Shown: positions 1 to 14,062 of the stretch, one piece after another
Layout: every line of letters starts with the position of its first letter
How positions within the stretch are numbered: the first letter of the stretch is position 1
Assembly (NCBI GenBank): GCA_002943765.1
Contig: PQWQ01000002.1
Location: 2,418,001 to 2,482,000 of the forward strand
Direction of reading: 5' to 3'
Origin: Psoroptes ovis
Lineage: Eukaryota; Arthropoda; Arachnida; Sarcoptiformes; Psoroptidae
Length of the DNA stretch: 64,000 bases
The notes under the pieces: model-generated
Told to the model about the DNA's origin: nothing
Databases searched by the model: none
Seen by the model: only the letters and a program-made list of their open reading frames with translations
Translations under genes and position numbers: made by a program

Positions 1-320
1 TCAATCATTTCAAGATTAGGAAAATGTTCATTGAAATTTTTTTTACGAATACAAATTCTTAGCTCATTAGTTTCGTTGTTATATTTAAATTTATTATCAT
101 TATCATCATCATCATCATTCATGATGATTTGATTATCACTTGAAATTAATTCACCTGGTAATTCCAAACGTAAAAAATATGGTTTTGAGTAGAAGATGAA
201 TTCATTTTCATGATGATATAATTGAAAATTTTCATCATTCAGAGATTTTAAATTTTTTATCTCAATTATTACATAAATATTATTTGAATCTTGTTCGACA
301 CGAAATTTTGGTGTAATCAT
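1..320 (-). CDS. SHQ1: SHQ1 homologue, N-terminal part (H/ACA snoRNP assembly factor)
   Basis: SHQ1 is a chaperone that holds dyskerin/Cbf5 before it enters H/ACA ribonucleoproteins, so it serves pseudouridylation and, in some animals, telomerase RNA. Only the first 106 codons are in the window; the gene runs off the left edge. The start is MITPKFRVEQDS, which matches the conserved SHQ1 opening (M-x-TP-x-F-x-x-x-QD). It is followed by a CS/HSP20-like beta-sandwich region with the family signature F-Y-x-KPYFLRL-x-LPGEL around residues 43-58. An Asp-rich insert at about residues 68-76 sits in the loop that usually precedes the next strand. The start codon lies 92 bp from the first well-supported exon of the divergent amino-acid transporter, so the two genes probably share a promoter region. 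Identification rests on the N-terminal domain only. Confidence 0.85.
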   Translation of the reverse strand, partial: MITPKFRVEQDSNNIYVIIEIKNLKSLNDENFQLYHHENEFIFYSKPYFLRLELPGELISSDNQIIMNDDDDDNDNKFKYNNETNELRICIRKKNFNEHFPNLEMI

Positions 321-412
321 ATTTTAATCTGTATGATTGAAAGTTAAAAAAAAATGAAATTAATCTTTATTAATCGTTTTTTCTATCTCTGAAAATTTCA
401 CAAATTAAATAG

Positions 413-2816
413 AAAGCAGCTGGAAAGTTGGTGTATTTTTATTGGTAAACACTGCGCTTGGTGCCGGCATATTAAACTATCCGGCTGCATATGATCGTCT
501 TGGTGGTATTTTAATATCAACAATTTTACAATTTGTATGTTTGAATTTTTGAAGATTTTTTTTTGAATATATCAAATTTCATTTCAATGAAATTCAATTT
601 TGTTTATTCAATTTTTGTCTGTTTTTTTTTTGCTGAACTTTAAAATTAGGGCATTGTCATATTGTTAGCTACAACAATGTTAGCATTAATATTTTGTGCT
701 GATCTACATCAAGATAAAACATATCATGATGTACTAAGATCGATGGGTGGTAAACGTGCACAACAATTAGCCGCAACATCAATTATGAGCACTTGTTTTG
801 GTGTTGATGTTACATTTTTAATAATTATTGCTGATCAATATGATCGTCTATTTTATACATTTATTGGTCATAATTTTTGTGAAACATTTTGGCTATCACG
901 TACATTTACAATTATTGTAACTGCTGTTATATTAATATGGCCAATTTGTTATTTTAAACGTTTAGATTTTCTACGTTATTTATGGTATTTGATTTTAATT
1001 TTGATCATATTCAGCAGATAAAATAATTTAGTTCCTTTTTCACGGAAATTCATTTTTCTTAAATAGCATGTTAGGCATATTTGCAATGATATATGTGGTG
1101 TTTTTGAACATTTACGAATATTATGCATTAGATGTTAAACCTGGTGTAATTAAAACAAGGTATGTGTCGAATGCTTGATTTGCAAAAATATGATTATATC
1201 AAACATTTATCATCAGTCCAACAAGTATAATAGCCGCATTTGCAGCATTACCAGTAATATGTTTTGCATATCAAACACATGAAATCGTATTGCCAGTATA
1301 TTCAAGTTTAGCTAAACCACGTTCAACAAATTTTATTAAAGCAACAGCATTTTCATTAATCTTATTATTGTTCATCTATAATCTTGGAGGATCATATGGT
1401 TACATAACATTTGGTGATATAGTTAAAGCCGATATCATACAAATGTATGATGCTAGAGATCCGGTTGTTGCTACAGGTACTTGAATCGAATTAATAAATG
1501 AATAAATATTCAAATCTAATAAGAATTTTCCTGAAATTTATCATTTTTTCTACTTTATTGCATCGAATAAATACATTTATTCATAGGTATTATTGCATTG
1601 ATCATTAAGATGGTCAGCACATATGTTCCGATTATGTTTTGTGGTCGGTAAGTATTGAATGAATAAATTTAAATGCATTATAAATTTAAATCAAATGACA
1701 TTTGAATATGAAAATGATTGATTTTTGAAGATGTTTAAATAATCATACATTGCAATAGAAAAAAATGTGCACCCAGTGTGTGTATGCCCATGAATTTAGA
1801 CAGTCTAATTATATGGTTTTTCATCATCATCGAAAAGCTATCATTTTGATGATAACAATATATAATGTACATATGGGTGCAATAAGTTAAAAAAAAGTTA
1901 GAAAAACAATAATCAAACATCATATTAAGTATTTCCAAGAAAAATAAATAAATGTAACCTTCAAAATATAACTACAAATATTCATATAGTTACACTTGAC
2001 ACAAACACACATTTATGCATAACCTATGACCTTATGTCCATAACCTTTAATTTTCATTTTGAAATTTTTTTTATTTTTCTTCACCTCATTTAAAGTGGTG
2101 CATTAGATGGTCTGTATGCTGAATGGTTTAAATTGACAACCGAACAATACATCAAAGGTGAACGTGTTCGTCGTATTACAATAACAACATTTTGGAATTT
2201 CTTCGTATTGGTATTGGCAGTTGTAACGCCGAACATTACGATCGCAATCGAAACATTAGGTATTTTTTATCAACTTAACATTTTTCTTCATGTGATTTTA
2301 GTATTTTTCATTGATTTTTTCAACTATTTGATTGATTGATGAGATCACATTATTCATGTCAATGTCTCGTGGCTGGCTACAAATTTTAGATTAGACTAAT
2401 GAATAGCGATAGTTGATCAAAGAGATTTTTATCTATGAATGATTGACAGATTATTTGGTCAATTTTTTTCTAAGAAATCGCGAACATTTTCTATCTTATC
2501 TTTTGTTTGTTTTTCTGTTTGACCAGGTTCATTGGCAGCTTGTAATGTGTTTGTATTTCCTGGTATATGTATGGTATCATTAGCTAAACGACATTTAAAT
2601 GGCTATTATGCTAAAATGAATAATGAAAGAAGATTATTGCAAAATATAGAAGGCACTAGCCGATGGCGTATGATATGGAATTTCGTTTATTTTTATGGAT
2701 TTTTCGTCATATTATTCGGTATTGTAATGTTTATATTGGTTTTTGTACAAGTTGGTATCGACATAACATCGGTTACTGCTAATAATGGTGAAGAGAATGA
2801 ATTCAGTTGTCTTTGA
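413..2816 (+). CDS. SLC38A7: SLC38A7-like amino-acid transporter
   Basis: Member of the AAAP/SLC38 family, closest by eye to SNAT7, a lysosomal exporter of glutamine and asparagine. Exons read as 413..534, 650..984, 1067..1159, 1217..1476, 1587..1647, 2096..2259 and 2527..2816; all junctions are GT-AG and keep frame. The product is about 441 residues and mostly hydrophobic. Family landmarks in order: NTALGAGILNYPAAYDRLGG (first helix), FLIIIADQYDRL, VICFAYQTHEIVLPVYSSL, IYNLGGSYGYITFGD, YVPIMFCGRGALDGLY and GSLAACNVFVFPGICMV. The 5' end is uncertain. A 10-nt exon at 333..342 (ATG ATT GAA A) with an intron at 343..412 would give MIEKSSWKVG and keep frame, but human SNAT7 has a longer N-terminus, so the true first exon may lie further left. 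The gene is head-to-head with SHQ1. Confidence 0.85.
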
Positions 2817-5800
2817 TTTTTTTTCTTCTCCTAAATTATAGAATATTACTATTTTAATTATTCTAATAATGATTTTATATCGTTTAAATCATCAAATTTT
2901 ATATTGTCAATCATAAATTATAAAATAATTATTTCATAATTTTTTTTCGTTTGTTAGTTTGTTTTAATACATGTGAAATAAGAAAAAGTAAATTGATAAT
3001 AAACAATAAATATAATTGCAAACATGTAATCAATGAATCGTTTGAGGTAAACAACTTATTAACTAAAGATAAATGTGTGTATGATGCGAATGAAACAAAC
3101 AAACAAAATCAAATATCAATTCGTCTTTATTAATATATCAAAAATGTACATTTGATTTTGATGAAACTTTGCATGTGTATTCTCACTTTTTTCCCAGAAT
3201 TCTTTTCTTTTTATTTTGTTATTTACAGCCAAATTATCATGAGATTTCACTTTCGACACGATAAATTATATCGAAAAAAAAATTGAATCAAATTTATTCA
3301 AGTTCATTATGATAAATGTCAATTATCAAATGAAATGAAAAAAATAAATGTAAATGACATTTAATTGTATGTGATTCGATCGATATTGATCAATGATCAA
3401 ATTGAAATTAATCAATATCATCCTATTTAATAAGGATTAAACTTACCAATATCAATTCAAACTATTCAAATGGATAAATTAATTGTTTTTCTTGATCGAT
3501 TTTATTTGATGAAAATTGGCACCAAATTTTCAAAAAAAAAAAAAATATAAATAAAATCACGTGTTTTAAAATCCGTAAATAAACACCAAGAGGTGGCACT
3601 TTCGACAAAAAACAACGAAAGACCAGCACCATCTATCATCTTGGAATATCGATTGAACTTTTTTCAGAAAAAAAATCCAAATCCAGACTCACCATAAAAT
3701 AATTAGAAGAATTACAGAAGAAAAAAATTAATTTAAACTGGATTAGATTATAATTGAGAAATAAAATATTAGAAAATTAGAAAGCCAATTAATAGAAATT
3801 TTTTCGTTTTTTGTTTCGTACATTTTATCAAATTCCCGATTTAAATCCTATGTATTGAATTCAATGAATTGAATCCTGACCATGGATTACAATAATAACT
3901 TGACACTGCTGCTTTACCATGAACAATTAAAACAAATCCAGTAATGGAAATGTATTTGAAAAAATGATTGATCACTATTTTTATATAAGAAATTGAAATT
4001 GAAACAAATATTTTATTTCGCGAAAAAATAGAAAATTTTGGCACTTGAAAACAAAACAATAGTCAAACGAGAAAAAATACATTGAAATCAAGATGAAACA
4101 ACAAAAAGAATCGTAATTATGATGACAATAACGATATTGATTATAGATAAATTGAATTGTTTCGAACATTTTTTTAATCACATTTTGTCAATTTCCAATT
4201 CCAAGTTCTGGGAATTTTTTTTATTATCAAAGGTGATTATTATCATGCATTACCGATCAGAATGTCCAATAAGTATAGTTTCAAGGTTAAAATAACAGTC
4301 ATTATGCAACGAGATTATTTGGTGATCATCATCATCTTCGATAATCACAAATGCAAATTTGTACTCGATTATTCTGGGTTTGGTGAATTTCGAGTTATAA
4401 ATTTTTTTCAATTCTTAAAAACAAAAGTAAACATTGAAGCAAAACGTGTTTGGAATTTCTCATGGATTTAAATTGTCTTGAAATTGTTTTAAAACATATC
4501 ATATGGTGATAACCATTATCATGATACTCATCATAATGAATACCAGAATAGTTGTTTGAATAATTTTAATTTAACCAAAAGTAAATATTAAATAATTTAT
4601 TATTGAACAATCGTTGAAATCGATGTATGTCAATATACGAATTTTAAAGAGATAAGACAAAGAATAATTTTTCTCTTAGCAAATTTTCATATCAAGTACT
4701 ATGGCCATTTACATCTTGTGATTTTTTTTTTTTTTTGAACCAAATTCAAATTGACGAGATTTTATCAATATCAAATACGTAATTGCCATTATTTTTTCAC
4801 ACTTAAATTCATACATTTTCCCATATTTTATTATTTTTATCATTCATATGTTGCTATGTGTGTATTTATTAAATTAACCAAGTAAATTAAATAGAGAGAT
4901 TTACTTTTATTTACATTCTTTTTATTCGTCATGAAACGTTTTATTATTGCGAACTACTATTTCAATTATTCATTTCATTGTTTTGATTGATTGCAGTGAT
5001 GTAAAGCACTTGGAATGCAAGTAGATTTTTTTGATCAAGGTTTTCCGTGTAAATTAGGACAAAAATGTATGGATTCAATTGATAGATTGGTAGTGAAAAT
5101 TCCTAAATGTTCAGTTCCATAATTGCATCAATTATTCACTCAATTGAATCGTTGAATGATTAATATGATTCATCATTCAAACATTCATAATAATCGACTG
5201 AATAGATTGTTATTGGACATTAAATAGCAATGATAATATATTGCAATTGATATTTAACAAGAAATCATATGATTTACCGGAAAAATGGACTCTAAAAATA
5301 TATTTTTTGTTGTTCTAGTAATCCTTGACGAATAATGTTTTAGTTTGCCGCATTATGAGCTACATTACAACATCGCCATAAGGATTCGGGCCAACATATT
5401 GATTCTTGAATCTTGTTTTGTTTTTTTTCAAGATCAAAATCAGTTGTCAAAAATTATGAATTTATCGATTCAATATCATGTCTATCCATTTTTTCATTGT
5501 CGACGTCAAATTATTCCATATCATTTGATTTAGATTCAATTTTTTATTATTTTTATCATCTTTTCATCCAAAAAAATCTCTTGAGATAATCCTAAATCAA
5601 TCAAATTGATGCTTGGCAACTAACATATACTTTTTTATTTGTCGGCAAAGATTCAAATTCATTATTATTATATTATTCTCAAGAATCGTTCTGAGGAATC
5701 TTCATTTCTAACATTTAGGAATTGATTAATTGATTTTTCATCAACAACATCATAAGTTTTTATTATGATCAGTAGTATATTTAGCATAGAAAATACAAAA

Positions 5801-8800
5801 ATTGTTACATTCCAATCCCTACACAGAATGTTTTAGTATTTCATTATTTGTTTTTGTTTTCTTTGATCAATAATTTTTGGGAAATAATAATAATAAAAAT
5901 TTAAATATTTCATTTCATAAGGACTTTCATTATGGATATTAGAATTGAAATGAAATTTTATGTCAAGGAATTTTTTGTCAAGAATTAAAAATGAAGAAAA
6001 ATGACAAATTTTCTTCAAATGAAAATCCTGAGACATTTTTACAAGCTGAACAAGTTGTTCTAATTAATTGAAATCATGGGCAAAAATAGGGGAAAACGGG
6101 CGTTAATGATCATTTTTTTCCATCGAATTACTTTGGAAAATACAGATAAATTCAAGAAAAATAAAATCAAATCTCAACCCTTATTGATTGATTTTACAAG
6201 GGCTAGAAACAAAAGCGGTTTTAATCAATTCTCAATAGTACAAAAAATAATTATGAAAAATCAAACGGTAAAATTTGATCGACGTTTATGACAAGTTTTC
6301 TAGTGAAAATAAAAGACGAATTCAAAGACCATTACCAATGTCAACATGATCACCGAAATAATCAATAAATTAAATACTGAAATATCGACCTTTTAGATTC
6401 AGACTTTGATTCGTATTTGATTATGATGGCACTAGTGAATGAATAGATAGCGATCGATGAAATGAAATTTCCTGGGAAATATTTCCAAAAAAAAATCAAA
6501 AGCGATGAATCTAAGCGCATGTTTCCTATAGATATTCTGTACAGAATATTCTGCACACAAACGTTCAACTGTTCATATCGACGATTTGATTTTTTCTTTT
6601 CTTTTCGTTCAAAATTGGATTACTCCGATTCTTTATCATCTTTTCTTCGATACATTCAACACATATAAATTCTTCGAACATCAAGATATTTTGAAATCAT
6701 TTGAATAAAATGTTAAATATTTCCTATGATTCAAAATCAAGATTTCTTTGTTCCATTCAATCAAAATAATAATGGTGATAATCAATCATAAATTGATTCA
6801 AGAATTGATGTTTGTTTGTGTGTTCGTGCAGAATATTCAATGATAAACGATCCTCGAATGATAATATTTGATTGAAATTCCATTAGTTCGTCAGAAAATT
6901 GAGATGTTGAATGAATTCAGAATTTTTAAAGTTGTGTGGAAAAAATTTGAAAATGAAAAATTTCCATTTAAATTTCTAATTTTCAATTTTCAATTTATTC
7001 TTCGATTTCTTATCATTGATGATTGCATTTGTAACAGTTTTTAAATGAGAATTTTCAGAAAGAAAATAAATTCTTCAAAACATTTTCCGCTTGAAAAAAT
7101 ATGTTGCAGCTGTTTTGCGAAAGTTTTTTCAAAAATTTCACTTATCAGATACATAAAATCCTACACTTTAATCTGATCAAATTTAATAATCCATATTGAA
7201 AACTTTGCAAACTTTTGACCGAAAATTCTTCTTCAAACAAAATCAACATCAACGACTTATTGATGAAAAATAAAAATTAATATATTTCAATCATAAAAAT
7301 CAAATAATAATAATATAAATAGTAGAAATATATGTAAGAAATGAAAAATTTTTCAAAATTTCAATTTGTCATTTTGTTTATTTAAACATTTTGTGTTTGT
7401 TTATTCAAAGAAAAATAAATTCATTACAAATAATGATGGGTAAAAAATCAATCAAATGTCAATCAAATAAGTGTGTGTGCGAGTGCCAGTTATCATTCGT
7501 ATGTTTATTTGGGTATTTGATATTTAGATTTTTTTTTTGAAATTCATTTTAAATTTCGATACATCTGTTCATTGCCGATTGTGCCAATTTTTTTTTTAAA
7601 TCAAAATGTCAATAATAATGGTAACAAATAATCTGGGATCATCATTGTTCAGCGATAAGAAAATGAGACAGATAAAATTTCATTATTTCGTACAAAAAAA
7701 TGATTTTAATTGAAATTAATTAAAAATACAATACTTGCTAAGTCTCTTTTTTTTCTTTTGAAACTTTTAATCACATTACAGATTTTGCCGATTGGATTAT
7801 TACTTTTTCTTTTCTTTATTATTGATCTGGATTCAAAGAAACCAAGATGAATTTAATTTTTTTTTTTTTTTGCAGAATTAACATGGTTAATTAGGGGTTC
7901 TTTTTTCTTTGGTTTTAATATCAGTCTAATTTAATAAATAATGATATTCTATTCATACATATGTATGTATTGATAGGATAATATTGTAACAATATTGAAT
8001 ATATCGTAGCCGTCGACTATAAATTACATTATGACCCTTAAATTCAGGGCTTAAATGGAATAAAATTCAAAATTCTTGTGAAATTTTTTTTCTTCGCCAA
8101 TTCCTACGTAACTTCAATATATAATTCCAGTTGTTCGCTAATAAACAATTGAAAAAAAATCGATTGAATTTTCGCCTGTATTTATTTTATTGCCTATTGT
8201 AAAAGAATCGGGTGATGAATTCTGGTCGTATACTTTTGAATCATAAAGTTTTGAATAGAATCTAGTGGAAAGAATTTAACATTTTAATTTAATTCATAAA
8301 AAAATTCCAATTTTCATCTTTTATTATTATTAATTTTCTATTCCATGTTTCATAAAGTTTATGCTTCATGACAACAATTTCAATGGAAATTTAGATTTGA
8401 TATTCAAATGAAATTCAACGATTTGAAATTTGTGAGACAGAATTGAAAGTTTTAACTAGAATTTTCAAGAATAATACTTCTTATCAATGTTGAAGTTGAA
8501 AACGGATTAACATTGCAAATAATTCTTTGTTTATCTTAACGATTGAAGATTTTTATCGGCAAAGTATCGATCACTCAAAAAATCAGTCTATAATAATTGT
8601 TTACTGGTTCATTGATCTAATGTTTTGTTTATCATTTTTTCATCTTTTTTCTCTATCCTTTCTTTGTACACATATCTTCACTAGAACAATTTTATTTTCA
8701 TCATCATTTGTATGGTTGCATAAACTATTTTCATAAACAAATGTTGTTTACATTAAAATCATTTTATATGTTTTCATTATAACGAATCATGAAACAAAAA

Positions 8801-8802
8801 TA
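2817..8802. other. Intergenic region, no gene recognised
   Basis: About 6 kb of AT-rich sequence between the transporter stop and the GPCR start. All open frames are short (under 75 codons), several open only from non-ATG codons, and none shows domain-like composition or conserved-looking splice pairs. A perfect 18-bp palindrome lies at 6532..6549. Homopolymer runs are frequent, for example T-runs near 4724 and 7860. The stretch may hold 5' non-coding exons or enhancers of the GPCR, but nothing in it proves that. Confidence 0.6.
6532..6549. repeat. Perfect 18-bp palindrome
   Basis: ATATTCTGTACAGAATAT is its own reverse complement. The core TTCTGTACAGAA is a pair of inverted hexamer-like half sites. 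It is followed at once by a second ATTCTG copy. Function unknown. Confidence 0.6.
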
Positions 8803-11800
8803 ATGGCCGATCCATCTTGGTTAGATAAAAATAATATAACATCTGTACGATTGAAAACATCGACCGGCACAACTGTCGAAATTGGACAATTAGAAGCGTT
8901 TGGTATATTTGGTCAAACAATATTGATAATATTATATTCATTGACAACATTTTTCGCATTGACTGGCAATACATTGGTTATATTTGTTGAAATATATGGA
9001 CGCCGTTCGGCCAGAAATTTGCAAAAATTTTTAATAAATTTAGCAATTTCAGATCTATTACTTGGTGTATTAGTGACGCCATTTATTTATACGGACATTA
9101 TGTTGGTATGTTTGAATTCTAAAAGATTTTCATTAGCTCTTTGATCATTAAATGATTTGTGATTTATATTAAATTTTCAAAGGGTCGTTGGATTTTCCAT
9201 CCATTATTATGTCCAATAACACAATTCGTACAATTAATGTCTGTATTTGTTACAACATATACGCTGACATTTATCGGTATTGAAAGGTAATTTTTAAGTT
9301 TTATATGTTTAATTAAAGATTTTCAAATCAAGATAAATCAAAGATGTCAAATGAATAGAATTACAATGTATTAAGTAGCAGACGATTCAAATAATACAGC
9401 TTCACACACTTGATTCCAAATTCCTGTATATTTTTCTGTGATTACGTTTTTTCTTCCTTGAGAAAAAATTGATATCAATCCGATTCAATTGAAAAAAATC
9501 GTTAAGTTTAAAATAATTGTCAATAAATTTTTTCATTCAATCTGATTCTACATGTGCAGATATTTTGCTACATTACATCCATTATCATCGGCAAATACAT
9601 GGCTACGATCACATGGTAATCTTGTACTACAATTAGGTTGGCTTTTTGGCGCAACATTAGCATCATTTAGCATACAAAACACACGTGTTGTTGCATTCAA
9701 ATACGGTAATGAAACATATTATGATTGTGCTAATTGGGTAGATGTTGCTGAACAAGATATGAAAATTTATATAACATTATCATTTGTATTGACTTTTGTG
9801 TTGCCTATTATATTTTTAACCATATCATATGGTGCTATTGGTCGCCGATTAATGCGTACACAAAAATATTGGTGTTCATACAGGCAAACAATACCATTTA
9901 CACATAATAATATTAATCAAAAATCGAGTAGTAATAATTTTAATGGTAGTTCATCATCACATAATAATAATAATAATGAATATGATAATAATGGTGATGT
10001 TAATAATTTGAACGATGGCAATAATAATTTAGATAAAAATGGTACTCATCATAATAATAACACTAATGATGATATTGATACTATTAATAGATCATCAAAG
10101 AAAATAAAGCAAAATATTAAAAAAAAATTAATGAGTTTAAATTTAAATAATAATAATAATAGTGGTATCAATGATTCAAATTCAAATCCAAAAGCTAACG
10201 ATCATAATAATAATAATAATGATTTAATTGATTTAAATTTGATCGAACAAAATACAACAACCAATACAACATCATCGATGCAACAAAAATCTTCGACAAC
10301 ATTAAAATTAACATTCAATATCAATAATAATAATAATAATAATAATATTATCAGCAATAGTAGTAATAGTAATGGTAAAATTAATCAGCAACAATTAAAA
10401 CAAAAACAACAAAATAAAGTTATTGTACGATTCGATAAACGTAATGCTGAATTTCTTAATAAAATGAGGGTAAATAATGATTATTATTATTATCATTACT
10501 TATTTATGACCATATTCATTTTTGAGTGTTATGAAATAATGATATTAGCGAGGAAATTATGAAATTAATCTTATTTTTTTCCCTACTTGATTGAATTATG
10601 TAATCAATAATTTAGTTCAATTTATAATGAAAAAATTTTCGATAAAAATCTTTCATAAAATATTAATTTTCCCTGTTATCGAATAATATTCAATACATTT
10701 TTTTCTTCAGCACCAAATAAGCTGGATTTATGAGATGAAAACAATTTTCATAAAAAAAAAATAAAATACATCCATATTTTTGTATTCAAATATGATCAGA
10801 ATTAAATCCAAGTGAAAATATTAATTAAGTGAATCAAAATGATTCAGTTCTTGAGAATATAATTTTGTCAGGGTAAACGATTCCTGCAATATCGAAAAAT
10901 ATTGCTTGATTCTTGTTTATTTGCAAAATTCTGAAGAAAGAAAACATATTCATAAACAAGAGCAATTTTATACCTATCAAATTATGTAATCAAACAGTGA
11001 TAGTGATTATATGAAATTTGATACCGATCAATAATCTTAGATCGATTCGATGAATGCAGTTTTCAATAAATATTTTTATCATTATTTTTTAATTATTTCT
11101 TTGAATTATAAAAGGTATTTCGATTATTAGTTGCTGTATTAGTATTATTCATTATTTGTTGGTTGCCGATCAAAATATTTATGCTCATATTAGCATTTCG
11201 TCCATCCATTGTTTATCTTGATTCAATGACCAGCTATTATATTTATTATATTTCATTTTTCCTATGTCATTGGCTTTCGATGGCCAATAGTTTTGCCAAT
11301 CCAATTCTATATTGCTTCATGAGTAAAAGTTTTCGGGTAAATATTTTTTATTTTCAAAAATTTTTCTCTCTAGAGATAACAATGAATTAATTCTTGTTTA
11401 TTATTCATATGCAGGCCGATCTTTGTGATTTATTTGTATCCATATGCACAAAATTAAATATCTGTATAAAATCATGTGAAACAATCAGTGATAATCATCA
11501 CCATCACTATCATCATCATCATCATCGACATCATTTTCATAAACATCAGCATCAACAAACTTATTATAAACATAAATCAAATCGTCAAACACATAATAAT
11601 TATTGTTTAGCATCAATAAAAGAATCAAATCATGATAATAATATTATCATTAATAACGTGGATAATAATAAATTCAATCATAATAATATTGATAATGAAA
11701 CAAAATTAACAATTGACCCGATAAAACAATCATTATTGATGCAAAATAATTATAATAATAAAAACAATATCAATGATGATGAACATAATAATATAATTTC

Positions 11801-12164
11801 ATTAGAATCAGCATCAACATCATCGAAACAAATATTGGAACCGAAATATAAATGCCGCAATAGTCACAGCAGTTCGCCTAATAAATTTAATAATAATAAT
11901 CAAAGCAATTGTTTGAAGAAAATATCGAAATTTCACTACAACAAACATAAATATCTTTCAATTGGCTATATTAATAATTACAATCATTATTATGAATCTG
12001 ATAATGAATATGATTATGATTATAATAATAGAAATGAAATCAATAATAATCACAATTACAATTCAAACAGTGTTTCTTGGGGATATCAACAACACAATAA
12101 TGATCATCATGATTGGCGAAAAACATTATCTGCGAGACAAATCGATGGGTATAAATTTTTTTAA
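8803..12164 (+). CDS. Rhodopsin-family GPCR, probably a neuropeptide receptor
   Basis: Seven-helix class A receptor of about 762 residues. Exons are 8803..9105, 9183..9286, 9560..10469, 11115..11336 and 11415..12164, all GT-AG and in frame. Landmarks: GNTLVIF in TM1, NLAISDLLLG in TM2, a Cys in PLLCPITQF at the top of TM3, ERYFATLHPL (E/DRY) split by intron 2, FIICWLPIKI in TM6, and NSFANPILYC (the NPxxY-type motif) in TM7. The TM6-TM7 pattern CHWLSMANSFANPILYCFMSKSFR is typical of invertebrate peptide receptors of the NPY/GPR83-like branch, but I cannot name the ligand. Intracellular loop 3 is swollen to about 180 residues (roughly 245-425) of Asn/Ser/His-rich sequence, and the C-terminal tail is about 250 residues of His- and Asn-rich sequence. 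The ATG start leads into a short extracellular N-terminus containing NIT. Confidence 0.88.
10470..11114 (+). other. GPCR intron 3 (645 nt)
   Basis: Bounded by GTAAAT and TAAAAG, this intron separates the Asn-rich loop from TM6. AT-rich, with no open frame or recognisable element. Confidence 0.75.
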
Positions 12165-14062
12165 ATTCAGCAGAAAAAAATAGAGTATACAATACTCGGC
12201 AACAGATGGCGAAGTTGATTTGAAATTTCAAAAAATTTTGTTAAAATTTTTCTTAAATTATAATTTACCAGAATATTTTAATAAAATTCTTGTTGATTTT
12301 TTTTATATTTTTTTATTTATTCATTCATTTTCATTCATTATTTTCAATTATTTTGAGGCTTTTTTTGAAACTTCAAATTTTTCTTAATCAATTGTATGAC
12401 ATATCAATCATTACAATAATCATCAAATTCCTACCTCTAATTTTGTGTATTTTGAAGGAAGGAAAAAAAATGTTTTATATACTACCCCAATATACGATTT
12501 GACATTGCATTTACAATCATATCATACTATTTTAAATACATAAAACAATCCATTGATTCATCATTATTTTCATTCCAAATTGAAATAAATGTCTTTTTTT
12601 TATAATTCTCAGCATGAGAATAAAAAAAAAATTTTTCAAAATACAAATTCAATACATTTTTAAATTTGATTAAAAAATTTATTTGATGATTTAATCAAAC
12701 TAACAGATTTCATGATAATGAAATTCCGAGTTGGAATCATTTCAAATCGAAAAATTTTGAAATTTTAATAGAGATAATGTATGGATGACACAAAGAAATG
12801 AAAAGAATATTCTGATAAATATTTGTTTTTTCAAGAATAGAAAGCCCATTGGTAATACTAATAATCATAATAATAATGATGGGATCCATGTTGAATATTT
12901 TTTGAATTTTTTTCTTTTTTCCACTTGGTAATCTTCTGTATTTACAAATCCTTGTAATATGTTGTAACAATGATACTTGTAAAGATGATAATAATAATGG
13001 AAAAAATTCCGAAATATCATTGAAAAACAAATAAAGCGACAGGGAAAATGAATGAGTTTTAAAAGAAAAAAAGGATACAAAATACATCAGAAATACAAAA
13101 GTAAACCAGCCAAATCAAATTTTGAATTTGAATTATTAAATTCATTATTATTCAAGATTTAATTCAATTTTCAATGTTATTTTTTCAAATCTAATTCAAA
13201 TTCAAAGCAATTCAATCAAATACGCGAGCTTCATTTTCTTCTTCGTTTTTTCTTCTTTTTCAATTTCTTTGGCTTCAACAAAGTAAATTTTCTTTTCTTT
13301 TTTTGTCTCCTATTCAAATTCTTTCCTTTTTTTTTTGATTATATTTAATCAGACATAATAATATAAGATTGTTAAGTCAATATTGAAATAATAATTGATT
13401 TGAATAATTCTGAATTAAAAATAATCAATAATAATAATAATAAAGCAAACACTACATTTGCACAATATTTACATTTATTTGTATATGATAATGAAACAAA
13501 GCAAAACAAAAAACAATAATAAAAAATGAAACATTTGAATAATGCATACATAAACACATATCATCTACCGAAATTGAGAGAAAAAATTTTCAATGGTCAA
13601 TTGGATCATCTTTCATGTTGTAAAATGATAATATTTTAGAAAAATATGAATGAATGAATAAATAAATAAATGAATAAAACGAATGAAAAAATAAAATATA
13701 AAATCAATAATACAAATTCATAATAAAACAAAAATGAATGAAAAATGGATAGTAAATAAATGAATGAATACGAATCCAAATACAAATACTAATATAAATA
13801 TGAATGAAAATGAATAAATATTTCATTGAATATTATGAATTCGTAATAAAATAAATATGAAATATTATCAATATGAATAAATGAATATTAATAAAAGTAT
13901 AAAATTTTGTAAATATGAATAAACACAGTGAGAAAATGAAAAAAGATTCATTCATTTTTGTATTTACGTGTCAATGTAAGTGTGTGTGTGTGTTTTGAAT
14001 TCAAATTTGTGAAATTGTAAAAATTGAAATTGAAATCCATGAACACAATCATTTATACCTCG

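Noticed and set aside
12737..13087. 116-codon minus-strand ATG frame
   Set aside because: Low-complexity Phe/Leu/Ile/Ser sequence with no domain features, in AT-rich intergenic DNA; an overlapping frame is equally open.
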